Origin: an uncultured Acidobacteriia bacterium
Lineage (GTDB): Bacteria > Acidobacteriota > Terriglobia > Bryobacterales > Bryobacteraceae
Assembly (NCBI GenBank): GCA_903925015.1
Contig: CAIYDY010000316.1
Span: 1 to 64,000 of the forward strand
Direction: 5' to 3'
DNA length: 64,000 nt
This document shows positions 43,644 through 54,078 of this stretch, piece after piece. The notes below the pieces were generated by a model. The model had not been told where the DNA came from, searched no databases, and worked only from the letters and a program-made list of their open reading frames with translations. Every line of letters starts with the position of its first letter. Positions within the stretch are counted from its first letter, which is position 1. A program made the position numbers and the translations under genes.

Positions 43644-44036
43644 CTACCGTTTCACGACCGTGTCCACAGCCGCCTGAGCCTTCGCAACTTCGGCCAGCAA
43701 CGCAGCAGTATCCCCACCACTCGCCTTCAACGCCACAGCCAGCCGCGCCTTTGCCTTCTCCGCATCAATCTCGGAGCCAAACTCGGCTGCATCGGCCAAA
43801 ACCCGCACCCGGCCCGGCTGAACTTCGACAAACCCGCCATACACGGCCAAGGTTTTCAGCTCCGCGCCAGCCTTGAACGTCAACACCCCGCCGTCCATCA
43901 ATTCGGACAGCAAAGGAGCGTGTCCGGCCATCACTCCGATATACCCCTCGCGGGCGGGTATCTGGACTTCAGACACCCGCTCGTCGACGAGCATTCTTTC
44001 CGGACTCACCAACTGGAACTGGATCGACTCAGCCAT
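43644..44036 (-). CDS. atpC: ATP synthase epsilon subunit
   Basis: 130 aa. The N-terminal beta-sandwich (FQLVSPERMLVDERVSEVQI, GYIGVMAGHAPLLSEL) and a C-terminal helical pair (about 90-130) are complete. Epsilon belongs to the central stalk and can inhibit ATP hydrolysis through the C-terminal helices. Last gene of the F1 operon, 16 bp after atpD. Confidence 0.95.
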   Translation of the reverse strand: MAESIQFQLVSPERMLVDERVSEVQIPAREGYIGVMAGHAPLLSELMDGGVLTFKAGAELKTLAVYGGFVEVQPGRVRVLADAAEFGSEIDAEKAKARLAVALKASGGDTAALLAEVAKAQAAVDTVVKR

Positions 44037-44052
44037 TTTTGATCCTCGGAGC

Positions 44053-45525
<1,473 letters not shown>

Positions 45526-46389
45526 TTATTCCGCGGCCGCCGCGCCGCTGACAACTTCGATGATTTCCTTGGTGATCGCAGCCTGACGCACACGGTTCAT
45601 GTGCAAGGTGAGGGTCTCGATCACTTCCTTAGCGTTGGTCGATGCCGTGTCCATCGCGGTCATGCGCGCAGCCTGGTACGCGGCAACTGTTTCGAGCATC
45701 GACCGGAACACGGAGACTTCGACCAAGCGCGGGATCAATTGCTCCAGCATCTCGAGGGGGGACTGCTCATAGATGTAATCCGCAGAACTCCCTGAACCAG
45801 CCATCGGCGGCAGGGGTAGAATCTGCGCCACCGAAAGGTTGGCCGACATCACGGACTTGAAATCATTGTTGATGATATAAACGCCATCCGTCTCGCCGTC
45901 CCGGTAGCGCCGGATCACATCCTTGGCGATCCCAGCCGCGTCCTGATAGGTGGGCTTGTTCAGGATATTGATGTGCTCGGAAAGGATCTTCGCGCCGCGC
46001 TTGCGGTAAAAGTCCCGTCCTTTGCGTCCGACGAGGGTGAGAGTGATTTCCTTGCCCGCGTGCTCGTCGGCAAACTTTTGGGCCGCTTTCAACAGATTTG
46101 AGTTGAAAGCGCCAGCCAAACCGGTGTCGCTGGTGAGGAAGATCAGGTCAACCCGCTTGGATTCGCGGGTCGCGAGCCATGGGCTGCTCCCGGCACGGTC
46201 GTCCGATGCAGCCGCGGCGGTCAGATTCGCCAACATCTCGCGCATGGTCTGCGCATAGGGACGGGCCGCAATAACGCGCTCCTGTGCACGGCGCAGCTTC
46301 GCTGCCGAGACCATTTTCATGGCCTTGGTGATCTGCTGCGTGTTCTTGACCGAGCGGATGCGCCGCCGGAAATCGATCAAACTCGGCAT
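45526..46389 (-). CDS. atpG: ATP synthase gamma subunit
   Basis: 287 aa. Both coiled-coil arms of the rotor are visible: the N-terminal helix with RIRSVKNTQQITKAMKMVSA and the C-terminal helix with RMTAMDTASTNAKEVIETL followed by LHMNRVRQAAITKEIIEVV. Complete. It sits between alpha and beta as in most bacteria. Confidence 0.96.
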   Translation of the reverse strand: MPSLIDFRRRIRSVKNTQQITKAMKMVSAAKLRRAQERVIAARPYAQTMREMLANLTAAAASDDRAGSSPWLATRESKRVDLIFLTSDTGLAGAFNSNLLKAAQKFADEHAGKEITLTLVGRKGRDFYRKRGAKILSEHINILNKPTYQDAAGIAKDVIRRYRDGETDGVYIINNDFKSVMSANLSVAQILPLPPMAGSGSSADYIYEQSPLEMLEQLIPRLVEVSVFRSMLETVAAYQAARMTAMDTASTNAKEVIETLTLHMNRVRQAAITKEIIEVVSGAAAAE

Positions 46390-46398
46390 ATCGGGTTT

Positions 46399-47919
46399 TT
46401 ACGCCTTCGCCTTCTTGAATCTTTCCTTCAGTTCGTTGATAGCCGCAGTGAGGTCGGCTTCCAACTGCTTGTCGATGGCCTTCTTCTCGCGGATGGCGTT
46501 CAGGATACCGGGCTTGGCCGTTTCAAGGAATTTGTACAATTCCTGTTCGAACGGGCGGCAGTCCTCAACGCGCATGTCATCGAGTAGACCGCGGGTACCG
46601 GCGAAGATGATGACAATCTGCTTTTCAACAGGCAGCGGCTGGTACTGGGGCTGCTTCAGGATTTCCACGAGCCGCTTGCCGCGGTTCAACTGGTCTTGGG
46701 ATGATTTGTCGAGATCCGAGCCGAACTGCGCAAAGGCAGCCAGTTCGCGGTACTGCGCCAAATTCAAACGCAGCGGACCGGCAACCTGCTTCATAGCCTT
46801 GATCTGCGCATTGCCGCCGACGCGGCTTACCGAAAGTCCGACGTTGACGGCCGGGCGGATGTTGGAATTAAAGAGATCCGATTCCAGATAAATCTGGCCA
46901 TCGGTGATCGAGATCACGTTCGTCGGGATGTAGGCCGAGACGTCACCCGCCTGGGTTTCGATGAATGGTAGCGCGGTCAGCGAACCGCCGCCCATCTTAT
47001 CGCTCAACTTTGAGGCGCGCTCCAGAAGACGACTATGCAAGTAGAACACGTCGCCTGGGAACGCTTCGCGGCCCGGGGGACGGCGGAGCAGCAGCGAAAT
47101 TTCGCGGTAGGCGGCTGCGTGCTTGGAAAGGTCGTCGTAAACGCAAAGAGCGTGGCGGCTGGAATCACGGAAATATTCGCCGATGGCGCAACCAGCATAA
47201 GGTGCCAAGTACTGCATTGGAGCTGGGTCGGAGGCGGATGCCGAGACCACGATGGTGTATTCCATCGCGCCCGCGTCCTCCAGCGTCTTCACGACCTGCG
47301 CTACGGTGGAGCGCTTCTGGCCGATCGCGACATAGATGCAAATCATGTCGCCGCCCTTTTGGTTGATGATGGCGTCGAGCGCGATCGCAGTCTTGCCGGT
47401 CTGGCGGTCGCCGATGATCAATTCGCGCTGGCCGCGGCCAATCGGGATCATTCCGTCGATGGCCTTGATACCGGTCTGCATCGGCTGCTTCACGGGCTGG
47501 CGGTCGATGACGCCAGGCGCGATGCGCTCGATGGCGTTCCGCTGCGTGGTTGCAATCGGACCCTTGCCGTCGATCGGACGACCGAGGGCATCCACGACGC
47601 GACCGATCATGGCCTCGCCGACAGGGACCGACATGATCTGGCCGGTCCGGCGGACTTCGTCGCCTTCGCGAATTTTTTGGTATTCACCCAGCAACACCGC
47701 TCCGACCTGGTCTTCCTCCAGATTCATCGCGATGCCCGACACGCCGTGCGGGAACTCAATCAACTCGCCCGACATGACCTTCGACAAGCCGTAGATACGC
47801 GCGATGCCGTCGCCGACCGAGATGATCGAGCCTACCTCGCTCACGTCAACCGCGCGGTCGTAGTTCTCGATCTCCTGCCGGAGAATCTTTGTAATCTCGT
47901 CTGCCCCGATTTGAGCCAT
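46399..47919 (-). CDS. atpA: ATP synthase alpha subunit
   Basis: 506 aa. P-loop GDRQTGKT, the segment [20 protein letters not shown], and the signature [17 protein letters not shown] close to the usual [13 protein letters not shown]. Regulatory, non-catalytic nucleotide site of F1. It is 41 bp after atpH and 9 bp before atpG. Confidence 0.97.
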   Translation of the reverse strand: MAQIGADEITKILRQEIENYDRAVDVSEVGSIISVGDGIARIYGLSKVMSGELIEFPHGVSGIAMNLEEDQVGAVLLGEYQKIREGDEVRRTGQIMSVPVGEAMIGRVVDALGRPIDGKGPIATTQRNAIERIAPGVIDRQPVKQPMQTGIKAIDGMIPIGRGQRELIIGDRQTGKTAIALDAIINQKGGDMICIYVAIGQKRSTVAQVVKTLEDAGAMEYTIVVSASASDPAPMQYLAPYAGCAIGEYFRDSSRHALCVYDDLSKHAAAYREISLLLRRPPGREAFPGDVFYLHSRLLERASKLSDKMGGGSLTALPFIETQAGDVSAYIPTNVISITDGQIYLESDLFNSNIRPAVNVGLSVSRVGGNAQIKAMKQVAGPLRLNLAQYRELAAFAQFGSDLDKSSQDQLNRGKRLVEILKQPQYQPLPVEKQIVIIFAGTRGLLDDMRVEDCRPFEQELYKFLETAKPGILNAIREKKAIDKQLEADLTAAINELKERFKKAKA

Positions 47920-47960
47920 AGGATTCCGAATTCAAAAATAGTTTCTTAAACAGCGTTGAC

Positions 47961-48518
47961 TTAAACAGCCAAGCGCAAACGCAGGCTCTCCAGCCGCCCC
48001 TGCACCGATCCGTCATACACTTTGGAGCCGAGCTTCGCCTTCGCGCCGCCGATCAACTCCGGATTCACTGAAAAATGCGCACGAACACGGCCCTCAATGG
48101 CCCGCTCCAATTCAGAGGTAACCGCAACCTGTTGCGCGGAGGTCAATTCATAGGCTGAAGCGATCTCGGCCCTCGTCCATCCCAACCGTTCATCAAGGGC
48201 CAGATCGAAAGCCTCGAGCATGGGAGTCAAATCGCCGGCACGGCGCCTGTCGCTCAACACAAAGAGGAAATTGCGGATAATGCGGTGAAGACCCAGCTCG
48301 TCCGCGATGCGCCCGATCACATGGCGCTTCCGAGTGGCTGAAATTGCCGGCGATGCCAGCGCTACCTTCAAGACAGGAGCTGCCTTCGCCGCAGCCTCAA
48401 ATAAGCGCAGGTCGCGAACCGCAACGGCGGGATCGACGGACCCAGGCTTTGTGGAATCACCTAGAACCACGTCCACCAAAGCGTTCGCGTATCGGGTTAC
48501 AAGTGCGGAGGAAGTCAT
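47961..48518 (-). CDS. atpH: ATP synthase delta subunit
   Basis: 185 aa from the ATG at 48518 (MTSSALVTRYANALVDV), the usual OSCP/delta opening; an upstream in-frame ATG at 48611 lies inside atpF. The C-terminal signature ELIGGAKAKLGSKVYDGSVQGRLESLR is complete. Links the F1 head to the b/b' stator. It starts 8 bp after the atpF stop. Confidence 0.94.
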   Translation of the reverse strand: MTSSALVTRYANALVDVVLGDSTKPGSVDPAVAVRDLRLFEAAAKAAPVLKVALASPAISATRKRHVIGRIADELGLHRIIRNFLFVLSDRRRAGDLTPMLEAFDLALDERLGWTRAEIASAYELTSAQQVAVTSELERAIEGRVRAHFSVNPELIGGAKAKLGSKVYDGSVQGRLESLRLRLAV

Positions 48519-48525
48519 GCTGGAT

Positions 48526-49161
48526 TTATGTATTTTTCGACTTGTCCGCAGCCGCAGCGGTGCTGGCGGCCAGACCGCCAACAAAAGTATCGATGAGCGC
48601 GGCCTGCACATCGCCGGTCATCCGGCTCTTCACTTTTTGCGTAGCCAGTTCAATCGCCAGCTTGGCCGCGTGCCTCTGCAGCTCCAGCCGGGCCAACTTG
48701 CTGGCGGATTCTATTTCCATTGCCGCGTGCTGTGAAATTCTGACCAATTCGAGCTCGGTCTCGCGACGCAGCCGAATCGCTTCATGCTCGCGCTCGGACC
48801 TCGCCTCGGCCTTCAAAGCCTCCACGGTGCCCGCCAAGCCGTCGAGCTTGACCTGAACCGCCATTGCCCTAGCCTCAGCGGCGACCTTGGCATTTTCGCC
48901 AGCCGCCAACGCCTCGCGAATGCCAGCGGAACGCTCGGCCAGGAACGGGCCAAGATTCTTCGACATCAGGTAACCCAAGCCAGCGGCCAGAATGCCGAAG
49001 TTGAGCCACTTCCACATCATCAGGTTGCCGCCGGGCTCGCCCTCGTGCTTTTCGCCTTTAGCCTCGACCTGCTTGGACTCCTGAGCCAGAGCCGGAAAGA
49101 TGAATGCGGGTGCGAGCAGCAGGCAACCGGCAGCAACAAAAATCGATATACGGCGGCGCAT
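48526..49161 (-). CDS. atpF: ATP synthase subunit b with signal-peptide-like N-terminus
   Basis: 211 aa. A signal-peptide-like leader (about 1-26, ending PALAQES) precedes the true membrane helix (about 47-65, MWKWLNFGILAAGLGYLM) and the long stator helix with heptad-like charge (about 75-190). The extra leader makes this longer than the usual 156-170 residues. It overlaps the b' gene by one base (TAATG). Confidence 0.88.
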   Translation of the reverse strand: MRRRISIFVAAGCLLLAPAFIFPALAQESKQVEAKGEKHEGEPGGNLMMWKWLNFGILAAGLGYLMSKNLGPFLAERSAGIREALAAGENAKVAAEARAMAVQVKLDGLAGTVEALKAEARSEREHEAIRLRRETELELVRISQHAAMEIESASKLARLELQRHAAKLAIELATQKVKSRMTGDVQAALIDTFVGGLAASTAAAADKSKNT

Positions 49162-49610
49162 TAGGCCACCCGCCTGTTTAGAATGGAATCCGCAATCTGT
49201 GTGGCCAAAAGATCACTTTGAAGTTCGAGGGATTGGCGGGCGACCGCTGCTTCTTCAGCCACAGCAGCTTTTCCAGCTGAGATCCGCGCTTCCGACTCCA
49301 CGCGCGCCGCTTGGATCCGACCCGACTGCTCGGCGTTGAGCTGTTTCAGGAAAGCTGCGTTTTCGGCGTAGATCTCGCCGCGTGCGACCGCGAGAGCGGT
49401 TTCGTAATTGGCCACGCGGGAATCGGCGCTCCTCAGGCTTTGGGCGGCAGCCTCGCGGGCTCCTTCGCTCAGGCGATGACGCTCCTTCAGAACTTTGTCC
49501 AGAGGTGCCAAATAGACATACTTGACGCAGACCGCGAGAAGCAGGACGAGGAAGCAAGTGGGGAGGCCATTCAGGACGATCCCACCAAGGGCTTGCAGAG
49601 TTTGATCCAT
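49161..49610 (-). CDS. atpF': ATP synthase subunit b'
   Basis: 149 aa. One membrane helix near the N-terminus (about 12-30) and a long Ala/Glu/Arg-rich helix, the form of a second stator subunit. Having both b and b' is the heterodimeric stator seen in photosynthetic bacteria, many Alphaproteobacteria and Acidobacteria. First gene of the operon in this window; subunits a and c, and AtpI, are not next to it. Confidence 0.85.
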   Translation of the reverse strand: MDQTLQALGGIVLNGLPTCFLVLLLAVCVKYVYLAPLDKVLKERHRLSEGAREAAAQSLRSADSRVANYETALAVARGEIYAENAAFLKQLNAEQSGRIQAARVESEARISAGKAAVAEEAAVARQSLELQSDLLATQIADSILNRRVA

Positions 49611-49642
49611 TTCGAGAGGTGATTCGGAACGGCGTACGACTA

Positions 49643-49660
49643 GGTAAATTCCAATTTACC
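49643..49660. promoter_or_regulatory. Palindrome upstream of the atp operon
   Basis: GGTAAATT-CC-AATTTACC, a perfect 8-bp inverted repeat 32 bp upstream of the b' start, in an AT-rich island of an otherwise GC-rich gap. Its position over or just below a promoter suggests an operator, though a hairpin is also possible. Confidence 0.45.
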
Positions 49661-49775
49661 ATGCCATGCGGCACGAACGGTACTCTCCACGGACACACGT
49701 CGCCCCAAGTGGACCTGCGGCCCGTTTCGGGCCGGTGCAATTGATGGGACGCCGCCGGACAACCGGGCGTTACGC

Positions 49776-50477
49776 CTACCTTTTGGCGACCACAACCCGC
49801 GATGGGTACAGAGTCTGACGCACCTGCCGGTCGTGCTCCAACTCAAATTCGCAGGCTTCCATCATCTCGGGAATGCGGGTCTCCACTTGGCGCCCCAGGA
49901 ACGCCGGGGCAATACTGCCGATGAACCGGTACCAAACATTGAACGCCGGATCCTGCTGCCCGATCAACACCAGCGCCAATCTTCCATTGGGACGCAGCAC
50001 CCGGCGCATTTCGGCCAAGGTGTGCACGATGTCCTCTTCGCCCAGCAACTCCAGCAAATAACAGCAAACAACGGCGTCGAACGCCCCGTCACCGAAAGGC
50101 ATGCGCCTTGCGTCCACAGCCTGGCAGTGGGCTTCGACGCCAGGTATTCGCCGCCGCGCGACCCGTTGCGTTCGCGCCGCCATGTTCGGCGAGATATCCA
50201 CTCCGCAGGTCATGCCGTTGGGATTGCTCCTCAACAGGCGCCGGAACATTTCCCCCGAGCCGGTTGTGACCTCCAGAACGCGCATTCCGTCGGCAACCCC
50301 GGCCAAGGACAAGGCCACCTTGTGGGCATCGGAATGAAACAGCATGGTCGAGAGCGGGTATATCTCGGCCACCAGATCGTAGATGCGCCGCGTGTTGCCG
50401 GGCAGGAAGCGGAACGTGTCCTCGACCTTGCTTCCGAGCGATCCACGGGCAGTGGGGCGTGCGCTGAATGTCGACAT
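49776..50477 (-). CDS. Class I SAM-dependent methyltransferase (UbiE-like fold)
   Basis: 233 aa. The SAM-binding motif reads VLEVTTGSGEMFRRL, followed by CGVDISPNMAARTQR, AVDARRMPFGDGAFDAVVC and LAEMRRVLRPNGRLALVL. The motif I glycine cluster has TGSG after two Thr, slightly altered from GxGxG. The substrate is unknown: small-molecule or quinone methylation are the common options. The stop of the histidine kinase lies 2 bp upstream of its start, so the two are co-transcribed. Confidence 0.85.
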   Translation of the reverse strand: MSTFSARPTARGSLGSKVEDTFRFLPGNTRRIYDLVAEIYPLSTMLFHSDAHKVALSLAGVADGMRVLEVTTGSGEMFRRLLRSNPNGMTCGVDISPNMAARTQRVARRRIPGVEAHCQAVDARRMPFGDGAFDAVVCCYLLELLGEEDIVHTLAEMRRVLRPNGRLALVLIGQQDPAFNVWYRFIGSIAPAFLGRQVETRIPEMMEACEFELEHDRQVRQTLYPSRVVVAKR

Positions 50478-50479
50478 CG

Positions 50480-51784
50480 TTACCGCGCCGGCACCGATAG
50501 TGACGGCGTATCCGGCACCTCAATCTCGATTCGCGTTCCGCGCCCGGGCTGGCTGTCGATCAACATGCGGTAATCACCGTTATACAGCACCTTCAGTCGC
50601 TCTTTCAAATTCGTGACACCGATGCCTTTGTTGAGGATGTTCGAAAGCTCCGATTCCGGAATCCCAACCCCGTCATCCTCGACCTCCACAACGAGCCGCC
50701 CACCCGCCCTGCGGCTGCGGAGAGTGACGGAACCGCCCTCCACTTTGGACGCAATTCCATGCTTGATCGAGTTTTCCACCAGTGGCTGGAAGAGCATGCT
50801 GGGCACCAGAAGATCGAGGGTGTCTGGGGCTATATGGTTGGAAACACGCAGCTTGTCGCCAAACCGAACGCGCTCGATCGCCAAATAGTCCTCCATGAAA
50901 TCCAGCTCGTCACGCAGCGGTGCCAAGTGTTCGGTAGTGCGCAACCGGCGGCGCATGATCCGCGCCAACTGGGTGACCATGACCCGCGCGCGTTCGGGAT
51001 TGATCCGGATCAGCGTCGAAATTGAATTCAGCGTATTGAAAAGAAAATGGGGGTTGATCTGACTGGCAAGAGCTTCGAGGCGCGCCTGCATCAGCAAGCG
51101 CTGTTGCGATTCCAGTTTGGCCTCGTTGCGCGAGTTGTTCCAAACCTTCAGTGGCAGGGTGATGCAAAAGTAGGTGGAAATATACATGCCCCCGACCAAT
51201 GGCAGCGGGTCGGTCAGGCGCTCCGGCGCGAAAAGGCGGGGCGGGTCGAATGCCGTGGCGAGTGCTTGGCGCAGGAATTCCGCAGCCACCACCCCGAAGC
51301 TGAACCATGCGTGGAGGGCAGCACTGCGGAGCTCCCGACCGGGCTGGAATACCCGGTAGAAGTTCACTTCGGGGAACGGCGAGAAGCGCCAGATATCGTC
51401 GCGGTCCACGGCAGCGTCGCGGAGGAGTCCGCCACCAAGCCCGACAGCCGCGAAGAACGGCAGCGAAAGATACTCGCTGCCAAGCATCGCCGGAACGGCG
51501 ATCACCAGACCTGCAAGCAGTCCAGTAACGTAGCCGCCCGCAATGCCAGCAAGAAGGACTCCCTCCAGACCTAAATCCAGCGCGGGGTAGTCGCCGGTCG
51601 CCACGCGGATCGCCACACCGGGCCCGAACATGGCCGCAAACCACAGCACAAGGCGGATACGCTGAGCCAGCGTCCGCTCCTCGCGCTGGAGCATCCGCTT
51701 GGCCGCCGCACTGCGGACGCCGAAGCTCGCGATCGCAGCAGCGACCGCTACCCTCAGCAGGAGCAGGATGATGTGTTGTTGCAT
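50480..51784 (-). CDS. LytS/YehU-type sensor histidine kinase
   Basis: 434 aa. Six or so N-terminal membrane helices (5TM-5TMR_LYT-like), then a His_kinase domain: the phosphoacceptor in LASQINPHFLFNTLNSIS, the N box QPLVENSIKHG, then DDGVGIPESE and GIGVTNLKERL of the ATPase domain. Such kinases usually pair with a LytTR response regulator gene in the same operon; here the next gene is a methyltransferase and no regulator is near. Divergent from ribA. Confidence 0.9.
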   Translation of the reverse strand: MQQHIILLLLRVAVAAAIASFGVRSAAAKRMLQREERTLAQRIRLVLWFAAMFGPGVAIRVATGDYPALDLGLEGVLLAGIAGGYVTGLLAGLVIAVPAMLGSEYLSLPFFAAVGLGGGLLRDAAVDRDDIWRFSPFPEVNFYRVFQPGRELRSAALHAWFSFGVVAAEFLRQALATAFDPPRLFAPERLTDPLPLVGGMYISTYFCITLPLKVWNNSRNEAKLESQQRLLMQARLEALASQINPHFLFNTLNSISTLIRINPERARVMVTQLARIMRRRLRTTEHLAPLRDELDFMEDYLAIERVRFGDKLRVSNHIAPDTLDLLVPSMLFQPLVENSIKHGIASKVEGGSVTLRSRRAGGRLVVEVEDDGVGIPESELSNILNKGIGVTNLKERLKVLYNGDYRMLIDSQPGRGTRIEIEVPDTPSLSVPAR

Positions 51785-51848
51785 GCCGGTCGCAGCGGGG
51801 GCACGGGCCCCCGGCGCGTTCTTTGGGGAACGGGCCCTTGCTGGTCAT

Positions 51849-51854
51849 TATAAT
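51849..51854 (+). promoter_or_regulatory. -10 box of ribA
   Basis: A perfect TATAAT ending 5 nt before the TTG start at 51860. An in-frame TAA at 51851-51853 lies inside the box and rules out any upstream start, so the message is probably leaderless. Confidence 0.5.
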
Positions 51855-51859
51855 GGGGT

Positions 51860-52483
51860 TTGTCCGGCAAGTTCGAACTACACCAGGCCGCAGAGGCCGA
51901 TTTTCCAACCGAATACGGCCAGTTCCGCATCTTCGGCTTCGAAGGCAGGACCACCAGTGGCACCGGAACGGCGGTCGAGGAGGCCGTGGTCATCACCATG
52001 GGCGACGTCGCCAACGGCCCTCCGCCCGTTTTGCGCATCCACTCCCAGTGCCTGACCGGAGACGTGTTCCACAGCCTGCGCTGCGATTGCCGCGCCCAGC
52101 TGGAAATCGCCCTGGAACGGATAGGGGCCGAAGGGCGGGGCTTGGTCGTGTATGAAATGCAGGAGGGACGCGGAATCGGCATTATGAACAAATTGCGCGC
52201 CTACCAACTCCAGGACCAAGGTGCCGACACCGTGGAGGCCAACGAGCAACTGGGGTTCGAGAGCGATCTCCGCAATTATGCCCTGCCGGGCGCGATCCTG
52301 CTGAGCCTCGGAATACGGTCCGTGCGGCTTCTTTCCAACAACCCCGACAAGGTCCATGCGGTGGAACAGGCTGGCGTTGAGGTGGCGGAACGACTCCCTT
52401 GCGTAGCTGCGCCGGTCGAATCGCGCCGCGGATACCTGGAGACAAAGCGCGACAAAATGGGCCACCTTTTCGACCTTTCCTAG
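51860..52483 (+). CDS. ribA: GTP cyclohydrolase II
   Basis: 207 aa, a stand-alone RibA domain that opens the GTP ring in the first step of riboflavin synthesis. The zinc ligands are in HSQCLTGDVFHSLRCDCRAQLE (two Cys in CDC plus one upstream), followed by YEMQEGRGIGIMNKLRAY and LLSNNPDKV. TTG is the only possible start, because TAA precedes it in frame at 51851. No ribB or other rib gene is adjacent. Confidence 0.95.
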   Translation: MSGKFELHQAAEADFPTEYGQFRIFGFEGRTTSGTGTAVEEAVVITMGDVANGPPPVLRIHSQCLTGDVFHSLRCDCRAQLEIALERIGAEGRGLVVYEMQEGRGIGIMNKLRAYQLQDQGADTVEANEQLGFESDLRNYALPGAILLSLGIRSVRLLSNNPDKVHAVEQAGVEVAERLPCVAAPVESRRGYLETKRDKMGHLFDLS

Positions 52484-52545
52484 ACCTGAAAAATTCTTCT
52501 ATTTCCGGCCCTAAACTTTCCACCCGCCCCTGCCGATAGAAGGGC

Positions 52546-52911
52546 ATGAATGAAAGACGTTTCGAAAAGCGTCTCCTATGCGCCCAGTTGGTGCGCGTCG
52601 AATGGACCGTGGGGCCGGAGCGATTCCGCAGTTCGGAGGCGGTTCTGGAGGACATTTCCGCGATTGGAGGCTGCGTCCAAATGGACACGCCAATCCCCAT
52701 CGGAGCCCCAATGGAATTAATCATCGATACGGAAAATGGGCCGCCGGCGAACTACCGAGGTCATGCCTGCTATTGCGCATTCCGGGATTTTGGATATTTT
52801 GTCGGAGTGCGCTTCTCCGACACGAACCTGTGGACGGTTGCGACTGTAGCACCAGAGCACTTGCTGAATTTGGAGTCGCTGAGCCAACGGGCAATGCCGA
52901 TGCGGATGTAG
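52546..52911 (+). CDS. PilZ-domain protein
   Basis: 121 aa. The c-di-GMP motifs are RRFEKR at residues 4-9 (RxxxR) and EDISAIGG (DxSxxGG), followed by the beta-barrel (MELIIDTENG, FGYFVGVRFSD). Probably a soluble c-di-GMP receptor. An AGAAGGGC sequence precedes the ATG. The 189 bp downstream, up to the ddl stop, hold no recognisable gene. Confidence 0.8.
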   Translation: MNERRFEKRLLCAQLVRVEWTVGPERFRSSEAVLEDISAIGGCVQMDTPIPIGAPMELIIDTENGPPANYRGHACYCAFRDFGYFVGVRFSDTNLWTVATVAPEHLLNLESLSQRAMPMRM

Positions 52912-53100
52912 GGGTGAGGAATGCCGCGGAGCCGACGGGCACCAAGCCGATGATTGTGGGCTCCGTGGCACATGACGGAGAAGCCAAACAGTTGGCAATG
53001 ATGTTGCGCAACCGTCCCGGACCCAAGTCTGCCCCGCAGGGGATTGCGGCACCATGCCCCCGAAGGAACAACGGAACCCATGGAGTGGTTCGGCGCTACC

Positions 53101-54078
53101 CTACCGGCTAAACCGAGTAACCGTCTTCGCCGCGTGCCGCTCCAACGCCAACTCCACCAACCGGTCGATCAGATCCGGGTAGCGGATGCCCGTATACTCC
53201 CACATCTTCGGGAACATGCTGATCGAAGTAAAACCGGGAATCGTATTGATCTCGTTCACAAAAAACTGCCCGGAAGACTCCTCCCGCAGGAAATCGACGC
53301 GCCCCATACCCTCGCAGCCCACGGCCAAGTAGCAAGCCACCGCCAACCGACGCATTTCGGCCTCATCCTCCGCCGACAACTTCGGCGGCAGCTCGATCCG
53401 AGCAGCATTCAGCAGGTACTTGTCCTCGTAGTCATAGAACTCGCGCGACGGCAGGATCTCGCACGGTACACTCGCCGCGGGATCTTCATTCCCCAACACG
53501 GCGCACTCGAATTCCCTGCCCTCGATACCCCGCTCCACAATCACTTTCCGGTCGAACTCAGCCGCCGTCGCCAGCGCGGCTTCCAACTCCGCCAGATCGT
53601 GTGCCTTGGAAATTCCGACTGACGACCCCAAATTCGCCGGTTTCACGAACATCGGAAACGGCAAACGCGCCGCGACTTCCTCCGGCGTGAACTGGCCGCG
53701 ATGCAGCACAAGGTAATCCACCACCGGCAGACCCTGGTCGCGGCACACGCGCTTCATCACGTCCTTGTCCATCGACACCGCAGACGCCAGCACATTTGCC
53801 CCCACGTAGGGCAAATCCGCCAGCTCGAACAGCCCCTGCATCGTCCCATCCTCGCCGAATGTCCCGTGCAGCACGGGAAACACGACGTCGATATCCGGGT
53901 TTGCGCCGGGCTCGGGCAGAATCGGCCCCGGACTCCACCGCCCCTGCTTGTCAATGAAGTACTTCTTCACTTCGTACTTGTCCGGATTCAGCGCAGCAAT
54001 GACCGACTCCGCCGACCTCAGCGAAACCTCATGCTCTCCCGACCGGCCCCCGTAAACTACCGCCACCCGTGTCTTCAT
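53101..54078 (-). CDS. ddl: D-alanine--D-alanine ligase
   Basis: 325 aa from the ATG at 54078, which overlaps the asnS stop as TAATG; the longer upstream frame lies inside asnS. ATP-grasp ligase: [17 protein letters not shown] opening, [25 protein letters not shown], and [20 protein letters not shown]. Makes the D-Ala-D-Ala end of peptidoglycan precursors. Complete. Confidence 0.95.
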   Translation of the reverse strand: MKTRVAVVYGGRSGEHEVSLRSAESVIAALNPDKYEVKKYFIDKQGRWSPGPILPEPGANPDIDVVFPVLHGTFGEDGTMQGLFELADLPYVGANVLASAVSMDKDVMKRVCRDQGLPVVDYLVLHRGQFTPEEVAARLPFPMFVKPANLGSSVGISKAHDLAELEAALATAAEFDRKVIVERGIEGREFECAVLGNEDPAASVPCEILPSREFYDYEDKYLLNAARIELPPKLSAEDEAEMRRLAVACYLAVGCEGMGRVDFLREESSGQFFVNEINTIPGFTSISMFPKMWEYTGIRYPDLIDRLVELALERHAAKTVTRFSR

